Shown here piece by piece: positions 42,164 to 50,227 of a DNA stretch of 64,000 nt. The DNA lies in the NCBI GenBank assembly GCA_017410455.1, contig JAFQQT010000072.1, forward strand, positions 1-64,000, given 5' to 3'. A model generated the notes under the pieces. The model was not told where the DNA came from. It made no database searches and saw only the letters and a program-made list of their open reading frames with translations. Within the stretch, counting starts at the first letter, position 1. Each line of letters opens with the position of its first letter. Source of the DNA: Clostridia bacterium (lineage in GTDB: Bacteria > Bacillota > Clostridia > Christensenellales > Aristaeellaceae). The position numbers and the translations under genes were made by a program.

Positions 42164-43134
42164 GCGTCCTCCTTCAGCCCGTAGACGATCTTGCGGGCCA
42201 CGATTCCCTTCGCCCAGCGGGCGTGGCACTTGACCTCGTTCATGCGGCCATTTGCGCCGCGGTTGACCCCCAGGCCGCCGCCGTCCCAGTCGAGAATGCG
42301 CAGCGCGTCCTCATAATCCGCGCGGCTGACCTGCAGGCCCCGATTGATCACCGGCAGCTGCGAGGGGTGGATGGCCGTCTTGCCCACGAAGCCGTTGAGC
42401 AGGTCCAACTCCAGCTCCCGCTGCAGACCGGTTGCCCATGCGCCCACTTCATCGGCCCCGAAGTACTCCCACACCGGGCCGGACACCACATACTCCCGCG
42501 CGAACACGTTCAGGATATCCACCAGGATGTCCCGCACGGGCCCCACATCGTAGATCGTATGATGCACAGCGCGGCGCAGGCCGAAGAGGTTGCAGAAGTC
42601 GTTGCCGCCCACGCGGATGTTGATGACCCAGGGGCGGATGGGTTCGAGCGCCTCCCGGATGGCCTGCAGCTGCGCCACGCGCCCGCCGGCGTCTGCCACC
42701 ATGCTGCTCTCCAGCGTGGGCATGATGCACCAGGGCCGCTCCGCGCCCGCGTTGATCCGCTGCAGGACAGAGATGTACCCCTGCGCGTTGCTCAGGTCAA
42801 ACTTGGGCAGCACATAGCCTGTCAGCAATCCGGCGGAGGCCCCCAGCATGGCATGGATGCGGGCCATGTGCTCCGGCGTGCGGATGCGCACGAAGAGCAG
42901 CGGCCGCTGGGCTCCCGTCGTTTCCCGGGCGATCTCATCAAGCGTCGCGCACAGCTGCGCCTCAGCTTCCTCCAGCGCAGCATCTGCAATGGAGTCCTCC
43001 AGACACAGCGCCATCGACGTCAGGCCGGGATACGCATTTGTCTTCAGCTTTTGCGCAACGCCCTTGGTCAATGCCGGCGTATACATCAGCGCTCCCACCC
43101 GGTAGGGCAGAACGACCGTATCATCCAGAAGCAT
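42160..43134 (-). CDS. CitE/HpcH-HpaI-type lyase of the Ter module
   Basis: This 324-residue TIM-barrel C-C lyase has LMYTPALTKGVAQKL, the acidic CLEDSIADAALEEAE, LFVRIRTPEHM, the metal-binding CIMPTLESSMVA, and FVGKTAIHPSQLPVIN near the end, as in CitE-like enzymes. In Ter operons it is predicted to feed the ATP-grasp/PRTase pathway. The start at 43134 follows AAAGG; an in-frame ATG at 43155 is possible. A hairpin precedes it after telA, so expression may be tuned separately from the upstream ter genes. Confidence 0.87.
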   Translation of the reverse strand: MLLDDTVVLPYRVGALMYTPALTKGVAQKLKTNAYPGLTSMALCLEDSIADAALEEAEAQLCATLDEIARETTGAQRPLLFVRIRTPEHMARIHAMLGASAGLLTGYVLPKFDLSNAQGYISVLQRINAGAERPWCIMPTLESSMVADAGGRVAQLQAIREALEPIRPWVINIRVGGNDFCNLFGLRRAVHHTIYDVGPVRDILVDILNVFAREYVVSGPVWEYFGADEVGAWATGLQRELELDLLNGFVGKTAIHPSQLPVINRGLQVSRADYEDALRILDWDGGGLGVNRGANGRMNEVKCHARWAKGIVARKIVYGLKEDA

Positions 43135-43171
43135 TCTCTTGCCTTTCCTTTCCATGAACAAACGCAGAAAG

Positions 43172-43218
43172 CCGGGAAGGAAGCTTTCCTCCCTGAGGGA
43201 GGGTGCATTCCTTCCCGA
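43172..43218 (-). terminator. Internal hairpin between telA and the biosynthetic genes
   Basis: The outer stem CGGGAAGGA/TCCTTCCCG encloses CCTCCC-TCA-GGGAGG; on the minus strand it is followed by GCTTTCTG. It looks like a partial terminator or RNA-processing site inside the Ter operon. Confidence 0.6.
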
Positions 43219-43238
43219 CTTCACTTGCGTATATCTGA

Positions 43239-44381
43239 TTACTGATTGGCCTTGGGCATGCTGAACTTCTCGTGGAAGGACTCCTTGATGCGGGCCAGGC
43301 GCACCTGATCCTCCTCGCGCTGACGGCGGGCGTCCTCCTGAATCTTGCGGGTCTCGTCGATGCCGTCCATGATGGTCTTCCAGGAAGCCTCCAGGGTCTC
43401 GATCTTCACGGAGCTGGTGGAAGCCAGGCGGGTGATGTCCGCAGAGGTACGGGCGGAATCCTGCGCGTTACGCAGCAGCAGCTCGTTGGTGCGCTGATCC
43501 AGCGCAGACATGGCGTCCGCCTGGATGCGCTGACGCTTGAGCATGATGGCCTGAGCCAGCGCCTGCTTGAAGACGGGCAGCGTGATGACGAAGGCCGTGT
43601 TGATCTTGCGGATCAGGCTGTAGTTGCTGAACTGCATCGTCTTGATCATGGGGATGGACTGCATGGCCACATTTTCGGCGATGCGCAGGTCCTGGGTGCG
43701 CTGCTCCAGCGCGGCCAGCGCCTGCTCCAGGCTCTGCAGCTCGAAGGTGATGGACCGGTCGCCCGTGCGCTCCATCTCCTGGCGGCGCTCGGCGATGTAG
43801 GCCGTGATCTCGCGGCAGCCCTGCTCACCAGCCAGGATGTACTTCACCAGCTCGTGGTAGTAGCTCACGCAGGCGTCGAACATGGTCTGCAGCTTCTTGT
43901 TGCTCTCGCGGATCTCCGCCTCATACTGCTTGAGCTGCACGTAGATCTTCTCCACGTCCTCGCCCATGGTGTGGTACTTGGCCAGGATCTTCTCCAGCTG
44001 CTTCTTCATGCCGCCGAAGATCTTGGCGAAGAAGCCGGGCTCCTCGCGGATCTCATCGATGTCGAAGTGATCCATGATCTTGCCCAGCGCGGTCATCATC
44101 ACGCCGGTGTTGTCCAGCTGAGCCAGGCTCATGCTGTTGAGCACCATGTCCGCCGCGCGGGAGATCTCCTCCGTCGCGTGCGCGCCGAAGCTGACGATGG
44201 TGTCCATATCGCCCACGTCGATCTGGCTGGCCAGTGCATCCACTTCTGCGGAGTTCGTCAGCGTGCGGTTCATTTCCTCGCGGTCCGCTACGATGTCATA
44301 CTTCTCCACGCCATCGGGCTCAGCAGTGGGGGCGGCGGTAGGGGCGCTGTTCGCCCTGATCTTAGAAAAATCCATAGCCAT
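43239..44381 (-). CDS. telA: TelA/KlaA-family toxic anion resistance protein
   Basis: This 380-residue helical cytoplasmic protein of the TelA family (B. subtilis YceH) has KYDIVADREEMNRTLTNSAE, GFFAKIFGGMKKQLEKILAK, and the coiled-coil AEIRESNKKLQTMFDACVSY. FSNYSLIRKINTAFVITLPV and QRIQADAMSALDQRTNELLL in the second half are family hallmarks. It is linked to tellurite and other envelope stresses. It follows YceG with a 5-bp gap, as in Bacillus yceGH. The GAGGGAG ribosome site is clear. Confidence 0.92.
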   Translation of the reverse strand: MAMDFSKIRANSAPTAAPTAEPDGVEKYDIVADREEMNRTLTNSAEVDALASQIDVGDMDTIVSFGAHATEEISRAADMVLNSMSLAQLDNTGVMMTALGKIMDHFDIDEIREEPGFFAKIFGGMKKQLEKILAKYHTMGEDVEKIYVQLKQYEAEIRESNKKLQTMFDACVSYYHELVKYILAGEQGCREITAYIAERRQEMERTGDRSITFELQSLEQALAALEQRTQDLRIAENVAMQSIPMIKTMQFSNYSLIRKINTAFVITLPVFKQALAQAIMLKRQRIQADAMSALDQRTNELLLRNAQDSARTSADITRLASTSSVKIETLEASWKTIMDGIDETRKIQEDARRQREEDQVRLARIKESFHEKFSMPKANQ

Positions 44382-44386
44382 AGTCT

Positions 44387-46888
44387 TTAACTCCCTCTCT
44401 TGAACATGTTGAGGAACGCATTTGTTACAGGTTTTGCCGTGCTCAGATCCGGCACGGTGAGATCATAGAGGAAATCACCCTGCTGATGGGTGATGAACAT
44501 CGGTTTGGTGTACCACTGGGAAACCCACTGATAACCCGTGGGAACGAAGCCCACGATATCAAAGCCGATCAGATGCAGGAACGCCAGGAGAATGGCGTCC
44601 TCGCGGCTCGGCGGCTGCTCCACCGTGTGGATGCAGATCACCTTGGGGCTCTTCCTGGCGAAGTCGAACTGCTGAATGCGGCGGCCCCATTCGCGGCCCA
44701 TCCCCAGGATGGTGGATACGATGCGGTACTCCATGCCATTCTCGTTGGTGCCGCGGATGATCCGCTCGTCGATCATCAGCTGGAGCTTGTCCAGGATGTG
44801 CTCCTGCTTTTCGGTGCTCATGAAGCCGAAGGGGTAATGGGGGTGCTCCTGGATCTTGCGGCGCTGGAGCTTGCCGTTGCGCAGGAAGTCCGTCGCGGGG
44901 CCACAGGCCGCCGCATCCTTATCCGGCGTGTAGTAGGGCGCGCTCCTGAACACCACCGTATCCGGGGTGACCATCTTTTTGATGCCCGCCCAGTAGTCCT
45001 TCAGCTTGCCGTTGCGCACGCCGTTGACCTGCGCAAAGAGCACCGGCAGCATCACCGTGCTGGCCGTGGTGCTGAAGGCGGGGCGGTACTTCAGGTCCAG
45101 ATCCCAGTACATGGACAGCTCGTCGCAGGTGGATTCCAGCAGGACGGACTGCGCATGGGCGAACTGCTGCGAGTGGTAAAGGCCCGCGTCGCCCGTCTCC
45201 TGGCGGATCTGCTTCTCCGCTTCGGAGGAAAGGGTCCTCACGCGCATCGCGCCTTCCTTGGGGAAGCGGTCCAGACGCATGCTCTCGGGCAGCTCCTGCA
45301 CCAGCATCAGCGGGTCGGTCAGCTTCGCCTTCACCTCCAGGTCAGGGCAGAGCATCAGCAGGTCCATCGGCAGGCGGGACAGGAAGCGCAGGAACAGCGC
45401 CTCGCGGTTATCCCGCGCCACGCCCAGGTAGATCATGCACCCCAGCGCCGGATACTTCCAGCCGGAGAACACGCTGGCGTAGATCCGCTTAAACCAGCAC
45501 AGGAGGTACACCGCCGTCTGCACAACCTGCTGGACATTCGCCTTCGTACGGCCAGCTTCCTCAGCCAGCACCTCCATGAAGGCGTACACCAGCGTGTTCT
45601 GCAGGTCCAGAGCCGTACCCTGGCGCAGGTTCTTCGACAGGTCCATGATGGCCTCATTGACCGTGCGGTAATCATGGCGGCGCACCTGCCCGATCTCGTC
45701 GGTGGTGGGGGGCGCGAAGCCCTCGTCCACGACCATCACCAGCCGCCCGGCTTCCTTCAGCTTCTGATGCAGCCGGAGCAGCTCTTCCTGGTAGGTCTGG
45801 CGCTCCCGCACGCCTTCCCGGCGCACGAAGCAGGTGTAGATGTAGCGGTCCTCATCGCCACGGCGTACGCCCGGCACGAGGATGCTCTCCATCACATCCG
45901 CCTGCATCCAGATGTTGGGGCAGATGGTGTAATCCCGCTCCGGATAGCGCAGGGGCTGCTCCACCGGCGGCCGCTGCGGATGGGTCGGCGGCACAGGCGG
46001 ACGGGGCGTGGGCTTGGGCTGCGGGCGGGGCGTGGATGCCGGCTGCGGACGGGTCTGCTGCTGCGGCACAGGGGGACGCTGTGCGGGCACAGGCTGCGAG
46101 CGCTGCGCAGGCGTCGGCTGCGGGCGCGGGGCAGGCACGGGCTGCGGACGCGGCGCAGGTGTCGGCTGCGGACGCGGCGTGGGCACGGGCTGCGGACGGG
46201 CCGTTACCCGCTGCTGGCGCTCCTGCTCCATGCGCGCGCGGTAGATCGCCTTGAGGCTGAAGTCCGCCGGGAAAGCGCCCGCGCCATCGATGATCACCGG
46301 GTCAGAATGCTCATTGCGGGGATCCAGCTTCTGGTACTCCGCATCGCCCTGGCACTGCAGGAGCACGATATCGCACCCTGCCTGGCAGAGGATGGAGAGG
46401 AAGCTCAGCTCCAGCGCGGAAAGCGAGCTCTGCAGGAAGACCACCGGGAAGCGGCCCTTGCCCAGCTGCACCGCCACGCGCTCGAAGCGGAAATACAGCC
46501 AGCACATGATGCGCATGTAACCGTTGCGGATGATGCTCTCGCTCTTGCCCTTGCGCTGCATGTCCAGCAGCACGTCGGTCACCGCAGTGGCCATCAGCTG
46601 GCGCTGCATGGGGCTCAGGCGCGGCATCCACCTGGTCAGCGCCTCGGCAATGAATTCCTTTTCCAGGCGGAAGTCCTGCCCGACCATCTGAACAAGGTAG
46701 TTGATATTCTCGGTCGTCGGGTTGGGAATCTTCCCTTCCATGACGACGCCGCACTGCTGCGCCATCTCATGGATGTCCAGCAGCGTCTTCTCCATCCCGG
46801 GCTTGTAACCGCTGATTCTCAGAAACAGCGGCTGCGCACGGCCCGGTGTAAAAAGCGTCTCCAGACGCTGTGTGACTGCGCGCTTCAC
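44387..46888 (-). CDS. YceG-family Ter-operon protein with proline-rich insert
   Basis: This 833-residue protein of the YceG family (B. subtilis yceG next to yceH/telA). The N-terminal part (about 1-225) has FLRISGYKPGMEKTLLDIHE and VVMEGKIPNPTTENINYLVQ. The C-terminal part (about 318-833) has YTICPNIWMQADVMESIL and AVYLLCWFKRIYASVFSGWK. Between them residues about 230-315 are a low-complexity Pro/Arg/Gln repeat (PAPRPQPVPAPRPQPTP-type). That makes it far longer than I recall for the Bacillus protein. Its biochemical role is unknown. It starts with GTG, overlapping the rhomboid stop by 4 bp, with GGGAGGAG upstream. Confidence 0.82.
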   Translation of the reverse strand: MKRAVTQRLETLFTPGRAQPLFLRISGYKPGMEKTLLDIHEMAQQCGVVMEGKIPNPTTENINYLVQMVGQDFRLEKEFIAEALTRWMPRLSPMQRQLMATAVTDVLLDMQRKGKSESIIRNGYMRIMCWLYFRFERVAVQLGKGRFPVVFLQSSLSALELSFLSILCQAGCDIVLLQCQGDAEYQKLDPRNEHSDPVIIDGAGAFPADFSLKAIYRARMEQERQQRVTARPQPVPTPRPQPTPAPRPQPVPAPRPQPTPAQRSQPVPAQRPPVPQQQTRPQPASTPRPQPKPTPRPPVPPTHPQRPPVEQPLRYPERDYTICPNIWMQADVMESILVPGVRRGDEDRYIYTCFVRREGVRERQTYQEELLRLHQKLKEAGRLVMVVDEGFAPPTTDEIGQVRRHDYRTVNEAIMDLSKNLRQGTALDLQNTLVYAFMEVLAEEAGRTKANVQQVVQTAVYLLCWFKRIYASVFSGWKYPALGCMIYLGVARDNREALFLRFLSRLPMDLLMLCPDLEVKAKLTDPLMLVQELPESMRLDRFPKEGAMRVRTLSSEAEKQIRQETGDAGLYHSQQFAHAQSVLLESTCDELSMYWDLDLKYRPAFSTTASTVMLPVLFAQVNGVRNGKLKDYWAGIKKMVTPDTVVFRSAPYYTPDKDAAACGPATDFLRNGKLQRRKIQEHPHYPFGFMSTEKQEHILDKLQLMIDERIIRGTNENGMEYRIVSTILGMGREWGRRIQQFDFARKSPKVICIHTVEQPPSREDAILLAFLHLIGFDIVGFVPTGYQWVSQWYTKPMFITHQQGDFLYDLTVPDLSTAKPVTNAFLNMFKRGS
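45944..46201 (-). repeat. Coding tandem repeat for the proline-rich segment
   Basis: Imperfect short units encoding R-P-Q-P-x-P recur about ten times within the YceG gene. The DNA is extremely GC-rich and repetitive, a likely site of slippage and length variation. Confidence 0.75.
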
Positions 46889-47490
46889 GCCACTCCTCCC
46901 TTCTTCCAGCGGATCATCCTCCAGCGGTTCATCAGGTAACCCAGACCGGCGCCGATCAGGCCACCGACGATGTGCGCCATGTAGGAAATGTTGCCCTGCG
47001 TGGTGAACATGGAGTACACCTGCTCACCGATGTAGAGCGCTGCCACCAGAATGAACGTGATGGGGATGCTGCCCTGGCGCACGCTGGTGATGGAGGCCAG
47101 CAGGATCAGCGCGAACACGACGCCGCTGGCGCCCAGCAGGGATGCGCCGGGGAAGAAGATCATCTGAATCAGGCCCGTGACCAGCGCCGTGGTCAGCATC
47201 AGGAACCACATGTTGGACGTGCCATACTTCTCCTCGGCCAGGGGGCCGACGATCAGCAGGGTCATCATGTTGCCCAGCAGGTGGTTCCAGTCCGCATGAC
47301 CCAGCACATGGCCAAACAGGCGCACATAGGTCAGAGGATCCAGGAGCGAAGAACGCCGCACGCTGAAAAACAGCTGCGTCACCTTGCCGGCGAACAGCTC
47401 ATCCAGCGCCATCACAATCACGCATATCAGCGTAAAGGTCAGCACCGCAGGCGCATTCCAATGCAGCCGGATGCCCTTCTTCTGTTCCAT
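46885..47490 (-). CDS. Rhomboid-family intramembrane serine protease
   Basis: This 201-residue, six-helix membrane protein has the rhomboid HADWNHLLGNM motif, the catalytic GASG (Ser122 in SLLGASGVVFAL) and the helix-6 histidine (His173 in MAHIVGG), so it should be active. It would cut membrane proteins within the bilayer. Its place between the TerD genes and yceG, with a 4-bp overlap to yceG, makes it part of the Ter operon rather than a bystander. The ATG at 47490 is preferred over a GTG at 47505 because of the GGGGGAT spacing. Confidence 0.88.
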   Translation of the reverse strand: MEQKKGIRLHWNAPAVLTFTLICVIVMALDELFAGKVTQLFFSVRRSSLLDPLTYVRLFGHVLGHADWNHLLGNMMTLLIVGPLAEEKYGTSNMWFLMLTTALVTGLIQMIFFPGASLLGASGVVFALILLASITSVRQGSIPITFILVAALYIGEQVYSMFTTQGNISYMAHIVGGLIGAGLGYLMNRWRMIRWKKGGVA

Positions 47491-47530
47491 GTTGTCATCC
47501 CCCACCCTGTTGTGTCTTTCTGTGTTCGAA

Positions 47531-47621
47531 TGATGCTGGGAAAACGTCGCCGCTTCCCCAGCATCATGCCTTTATCCGGTTCCCTGAGCAGATGCGCCCG
47601 CCCGGAGACGGACGCATCTGT
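47531..47621 (-). other. Two hairpins between terD and the rhomboid gene
   Basis: TGATGCTGGG/CCCAGCATCA (47531-47566) and CAGATGCG/CGCATCTG (47590-47621) can form stable stems. Neither is followed by a T-run on the minus strand, so RNA stability or processing is more likely than termination. Confidence 0.5.
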
Positions 47622-47669
47622 CCATGGCAAACCGCTTCCGGGACGGGTCAGCCGTCCGCTCGGATCTGC

Positions 47670-48257
47670 TTAGCCGACGTTCACGCCGTAGGCGCGGCAG
47701 AGGGCCTCCAGGCCGCCGCTGTAGCCAGCGCCAACCGCGTTGAACTTCCAGGTGCTGCCGAAGCGGTAGATCTCGCAAACCACCAGCGCGGTCTCGATGG
47801 AGAACTCCTCCATCAGGTCGAAGCGCAGCTCCTCGGTGCCCACGAAGTCGTCGGGACCGGACATGCGGGCCACGCGCACGTAGGCGTTGGACACCTGGCC
47901 GAAGTTCTGGTGACGCTCGGGCGCCTCGTAGATGGTGACGGTGATGGCGATCTTCTGCACATCAGAGGGCACCTTGGTCAGGTCGATGGTGATGACCTCG
48001 TCATCGCCGTCGCCGTCGCCGGTACGGTTGTCGCCGGTGTGGCGGACAGCGCCGCAGCTGCTCTTGAGGTTGCCGTAGAAGATGAAGTCCTCATCCTTGC
48101 GCACGCGGCCGTCCGCGCCCAGCATGAAAGCGGAGGCGTCCAGGTCGAAATCGGCGTTGCCGTCGTACTTGTTGGTATCCCAGCCCAGGCCGATCAGGCA
48201 CATGGTCATGCCCTTATCCAGCGATACGCGCTGGCCCTTGGAAAGATTCACACCCAT
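47670..48257 (-). CDS. TerD-family protein (calcium-binding type)
   Basis: This 195-residue TerD-domain protein has [40 protein letters not shown], and the acidic [14 protein letters not shown] loop that binds Ca2+ in characterised TerD proteins. The residue pattern is complete. TerD proteins act in envelope, phage and tellurite stress. The ATG at 48257 has AAGGAGG 8 bp upstream. It is the fourth of four family members in the operon. Confidence 0.93.
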   Translation of the reverse strand: MGVNLSKGQRVSLDKGMTMCLIGLGWDTNKYDGNADFDLDASAFMLGADGRVRKDEDFIFYGNLKSSCGAVRHTGDNRTGDGDGDDEVITIDLTKVPSDVQKIAITVTIYEAPERHQNFGQVSNAYVRVARMSGPDDFVGTEELRFDLMEEFSIETALVVCEIYRFGSTWKFNAVGAGYSGGLEALCRAYGVNVG

Positions 48258-48291
48258 TTTCGTATCCTCCTTGAAAATTATCTCGTGTTCC

Positions 48292-48876
48292 TCAGCGGAA
48301 CCTTGCAACCAGTGCAGTCAGGTTGTCATCGGTGGTGCCCTGGCCAACCGCGTTGAACTTCCACACGTCGCCGACGTGGTTCAGCTCGCCGAAGATCATC
48401 GCGGTCATGCCGTTGTAGTCCTCCGTCAGGTTGTAGCGGCACAGCTCCTGCTTGGTGTCCGCGTCCACAATGCGGATGAACGCATTCTGGATCAGGCCGA
48501 AGTGCTGGTTCCTCTGCTTCGCCTGGTAGATATTGACCACGAACACGATGCGGTCGTACTGTGCAGGAACGCTGACCAGATCCACAACGATCTGCTCGTC
48601 GTCGCCGTCGCCCGCGCCGGTCAGGTTGTCGCCCAGGTGGCGCACAGCTTTGCTGGCGTGGGTCAGGTTGCCGAAGTACACCACGTCGGCGTTCTTCTCC
48701 AGGTGGCCGTTGGCGCAGAGCAGGGCAGAAGCGTCACAGTCGATGGCCTGGGGGCGGAAGAGGAAGCCGCCGCGCTTGACCTCATCCCAGCCCAGACCGA
48801 CGATGACCTTGCGCAGCGTGCCGCCGGTGCTCTTGCGGAGTTCGATCCGCTGACCCTTGACAAGATTCACTGCCAT
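48292..48876 (-). CDS. TerD-family protein, divergent
   Basis: This 194-residue TerD-domain protein starts [17 protein letters not shown]. It keeps the [19 protein letters not shown] and [14 protein letters not shown] loops, but the first calcium segment reads [20 protein letters not shown] instead of the D-x-N-x-Y-D-G-x-x-D-F-D-L-D pattern. Calcium binding may therefore be partial, pointing to a specialised partner role in a TerD assembly. It lies 34 bp upstream of the next terD. AAGGAG precedes the ATG. Confidence 0.88.
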   Translation of the reverse strand: MAVNLVKGQRIELRKSTGGTLRKVIVGLGWDEVKRGGFLFRPQAIDCDASALLCANGHLEKNADVVYFGNLTHASKAVRHLGDNLTGAGDGDDEQIVVDLVSVPAQYDRIVFVVNIYQAKQRNQHFGLIQNAFIRIVDADTKQELCRYNLTEDYNGMTAMIFGELNHVGDVWKFNAVGQGTTDDNLTALVARFR

Positions 48877-48903
48877 GTCCGAATTCTCCTTGTCCGGTTA
48901 TTC

Positions 48904-49491
48904 TTACTTGGAGCCGGCAACCCAGCGCAGACCCCAGCCGAAGGCGCGGTCCATCTCGCTGTGGCCGTTGAAGAAGCTGACTTCCTTGGAGACGGTGAAG
49001 CCGCCGTTGCCGTCGCTCTCCAGCAGGCACAGGGCGCACATGCGCTTGGTGGTGCTGTACTCGTCCATGTGAACGATCACGTCGTCGTTGCCGGGGCACT
49101 TGATGGTCACGCGGGCGTTGGTGCCCTTCCACTCGGCGGTGCCTTCGTAGATGAAGGTGAAAACCAGCATGCGCTCGATCTCGGAGAACTTCGCGGCGTT
49201 GACGCGGATGGTCTCGCCGGAAGCCTTGGTGCCGCTGCGGTCATCGCCGTCCAGGCGGATGTAGGGCTCGCCGTTCACGCTGCCGAAAGCATTGCCCAGC
49301 GCCTGCACAACGCCCTTGCGGCCGTTCTTGAGCTCAAACAGGCAGCCCAGGTCCAGGTCCACAGCCACCTGCGTGGTCATGAACAGGATCTTCTTGGTGA
49401 TCATGTCCCAGTTCAGGTTGAAGCTCATCTCACCCACGGGCACGCTCTTCTTCAGAGAGATTTTCTGACCCTTCTTCAGTTCAACAGCCAT
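48904..49491 (-). CDS. TerA-like TerD-superfamily protein
   Basis: This 195-residue protein, with VDLDLGCLFELKNGRKGVVQ, ALGNAFGSVNGEPYIRLDGD and DRSGTKASGETIRVNAAKF, reads as the TerA-type branch of the superfamily (tellurium resistance TerA). It has a C-terminal extension ending DRAFGWGLRWVAGSK. The classical GDGDGDDE calcium loop is replaced by LDGDDRSG. It stands between canonical and divergent TerD genes. AGGAGG-type ribosome site before the ATG. Confidence 0.83.
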   Translation of the reverse strand: MAVELKKGQKISLKKSVPVGEMSFNLNWDMITKKILFMTTQVAVDLDLGCLFELKNGRKGVVQALGNAFGSVNGEPYIRLDGDDRSGTKASGETIRVNAAKFSEIERMLVFTFIYEGTAEWKGTNARVTIKCPGNDDVIVHMDEYSTTKRMCALCLLESDGNGGFTVSKEVSFFNGHSEMDRAFGWGLRWVAGSK

Positions 49492-49558
49492 TGTCGTATC
49501 CTCCCAAGATTCATCTTTATTTTACGCCCGGCGCAGTCCGGCCGGGAGCATTTCATTG

Positions 49559-50137
49559 TTACGCGTCCAGGCCGTAGTTCTGGCACAGTGCCGCCAGGCC
49601 GCCCTGGAAGCCGCTGCCGATGGCGTTGAACTTCCACTCGCCATTGTAGCGGTACAGCTCGCCCACGATGACGGAGGCCTCGATGGAGAAGTCCTCGCCC
49701 AGGTCGTAGCGGACCAGCTCGGTATCGGTGGCTTCGTCCACGATGCGGATGTAGGAGTTCTCCACCTGACCGAAGTTCTGGTGGCGGACGTCAGCGTCGT
49801 AGATGCTCACGGCGAAGGCGATGCGCTCGATGCCGGCGGGCACCTGGGACAGGGAAACCTTGATGACCTCGTCATCGCCGTCGCCCTCGCCGGTGCGGTT
49901 GTCGCCCATGCTCTGCACGGAGCCGGAGGCATGGCGCTGGTTGCCGTAGAAGATGAAGTCAGCGTCGCTGGCAGCCTTGCCATCCGCGCCCAGCATGAAC
50001 ACCACAGCGTCCAGGTCAAAATCGTCGGAGCCGTCGTAGCGGTTGGTGTCCCAGCCCAGGCCCACATGCAGCTTGTCCAGACCGGGGTTGGTCTTGGTCA
50101 GGTCGATCTTCTGACCCTTACGGAGATTGATAGGCAT
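49559..50137 (-). CDS. terD: TerD-family protein (calcium-binding type)
   Basis: This 192-residue TerD protein is canonical: [54 protein letters not shown] and [20 protein letters not shown]. It should bind Ca2+ at two sites. It is the first ter gene after the P-type ATPase. GAGGAGG lies 8 bp before the ATG. A 9-bp hairpin in the 90-bp gap upstream may adjust its level relative to the ATPase. Confidence 0.94.
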   Translation of the reverse strand: MPINLRKGQKIDLTKTNPGLDKLHVGLGWDTNRYDGSDDFDLDAVVFMLGADGKAASDADFIFYGNQRHASGSVQSMGDNRTGEGDGDDEVIKVSLSQVPAGIERIAFAVSIYDADVRHQNFGQVENSYIRIVDEATDTELVRYDLGEDFSIEASVIVGELYRYNGEWKFNAIGSGFQGGLAALCQNYGLDA

Positions 50138-50177
50138 GGAAACGTCCTCCTCAATATGGATTTGATCGCGGGAAGGC

Positions 50178-50211
50178 GCTTCCGGACGCGCACGCAGGCG
50201 GATCCGGAAGC
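50178..50211 (-). other. Hairpin between the P-ATPase and terD
   Basis: GCTTCCGGA/TCCGGAAGC is a perfect nine-bp inverted repeat with a 16-base loop; no T-run on the minus strand. Confidence 0.5.
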
Positions 50212-50227
50212 ACGCTTCAGTACGGAC

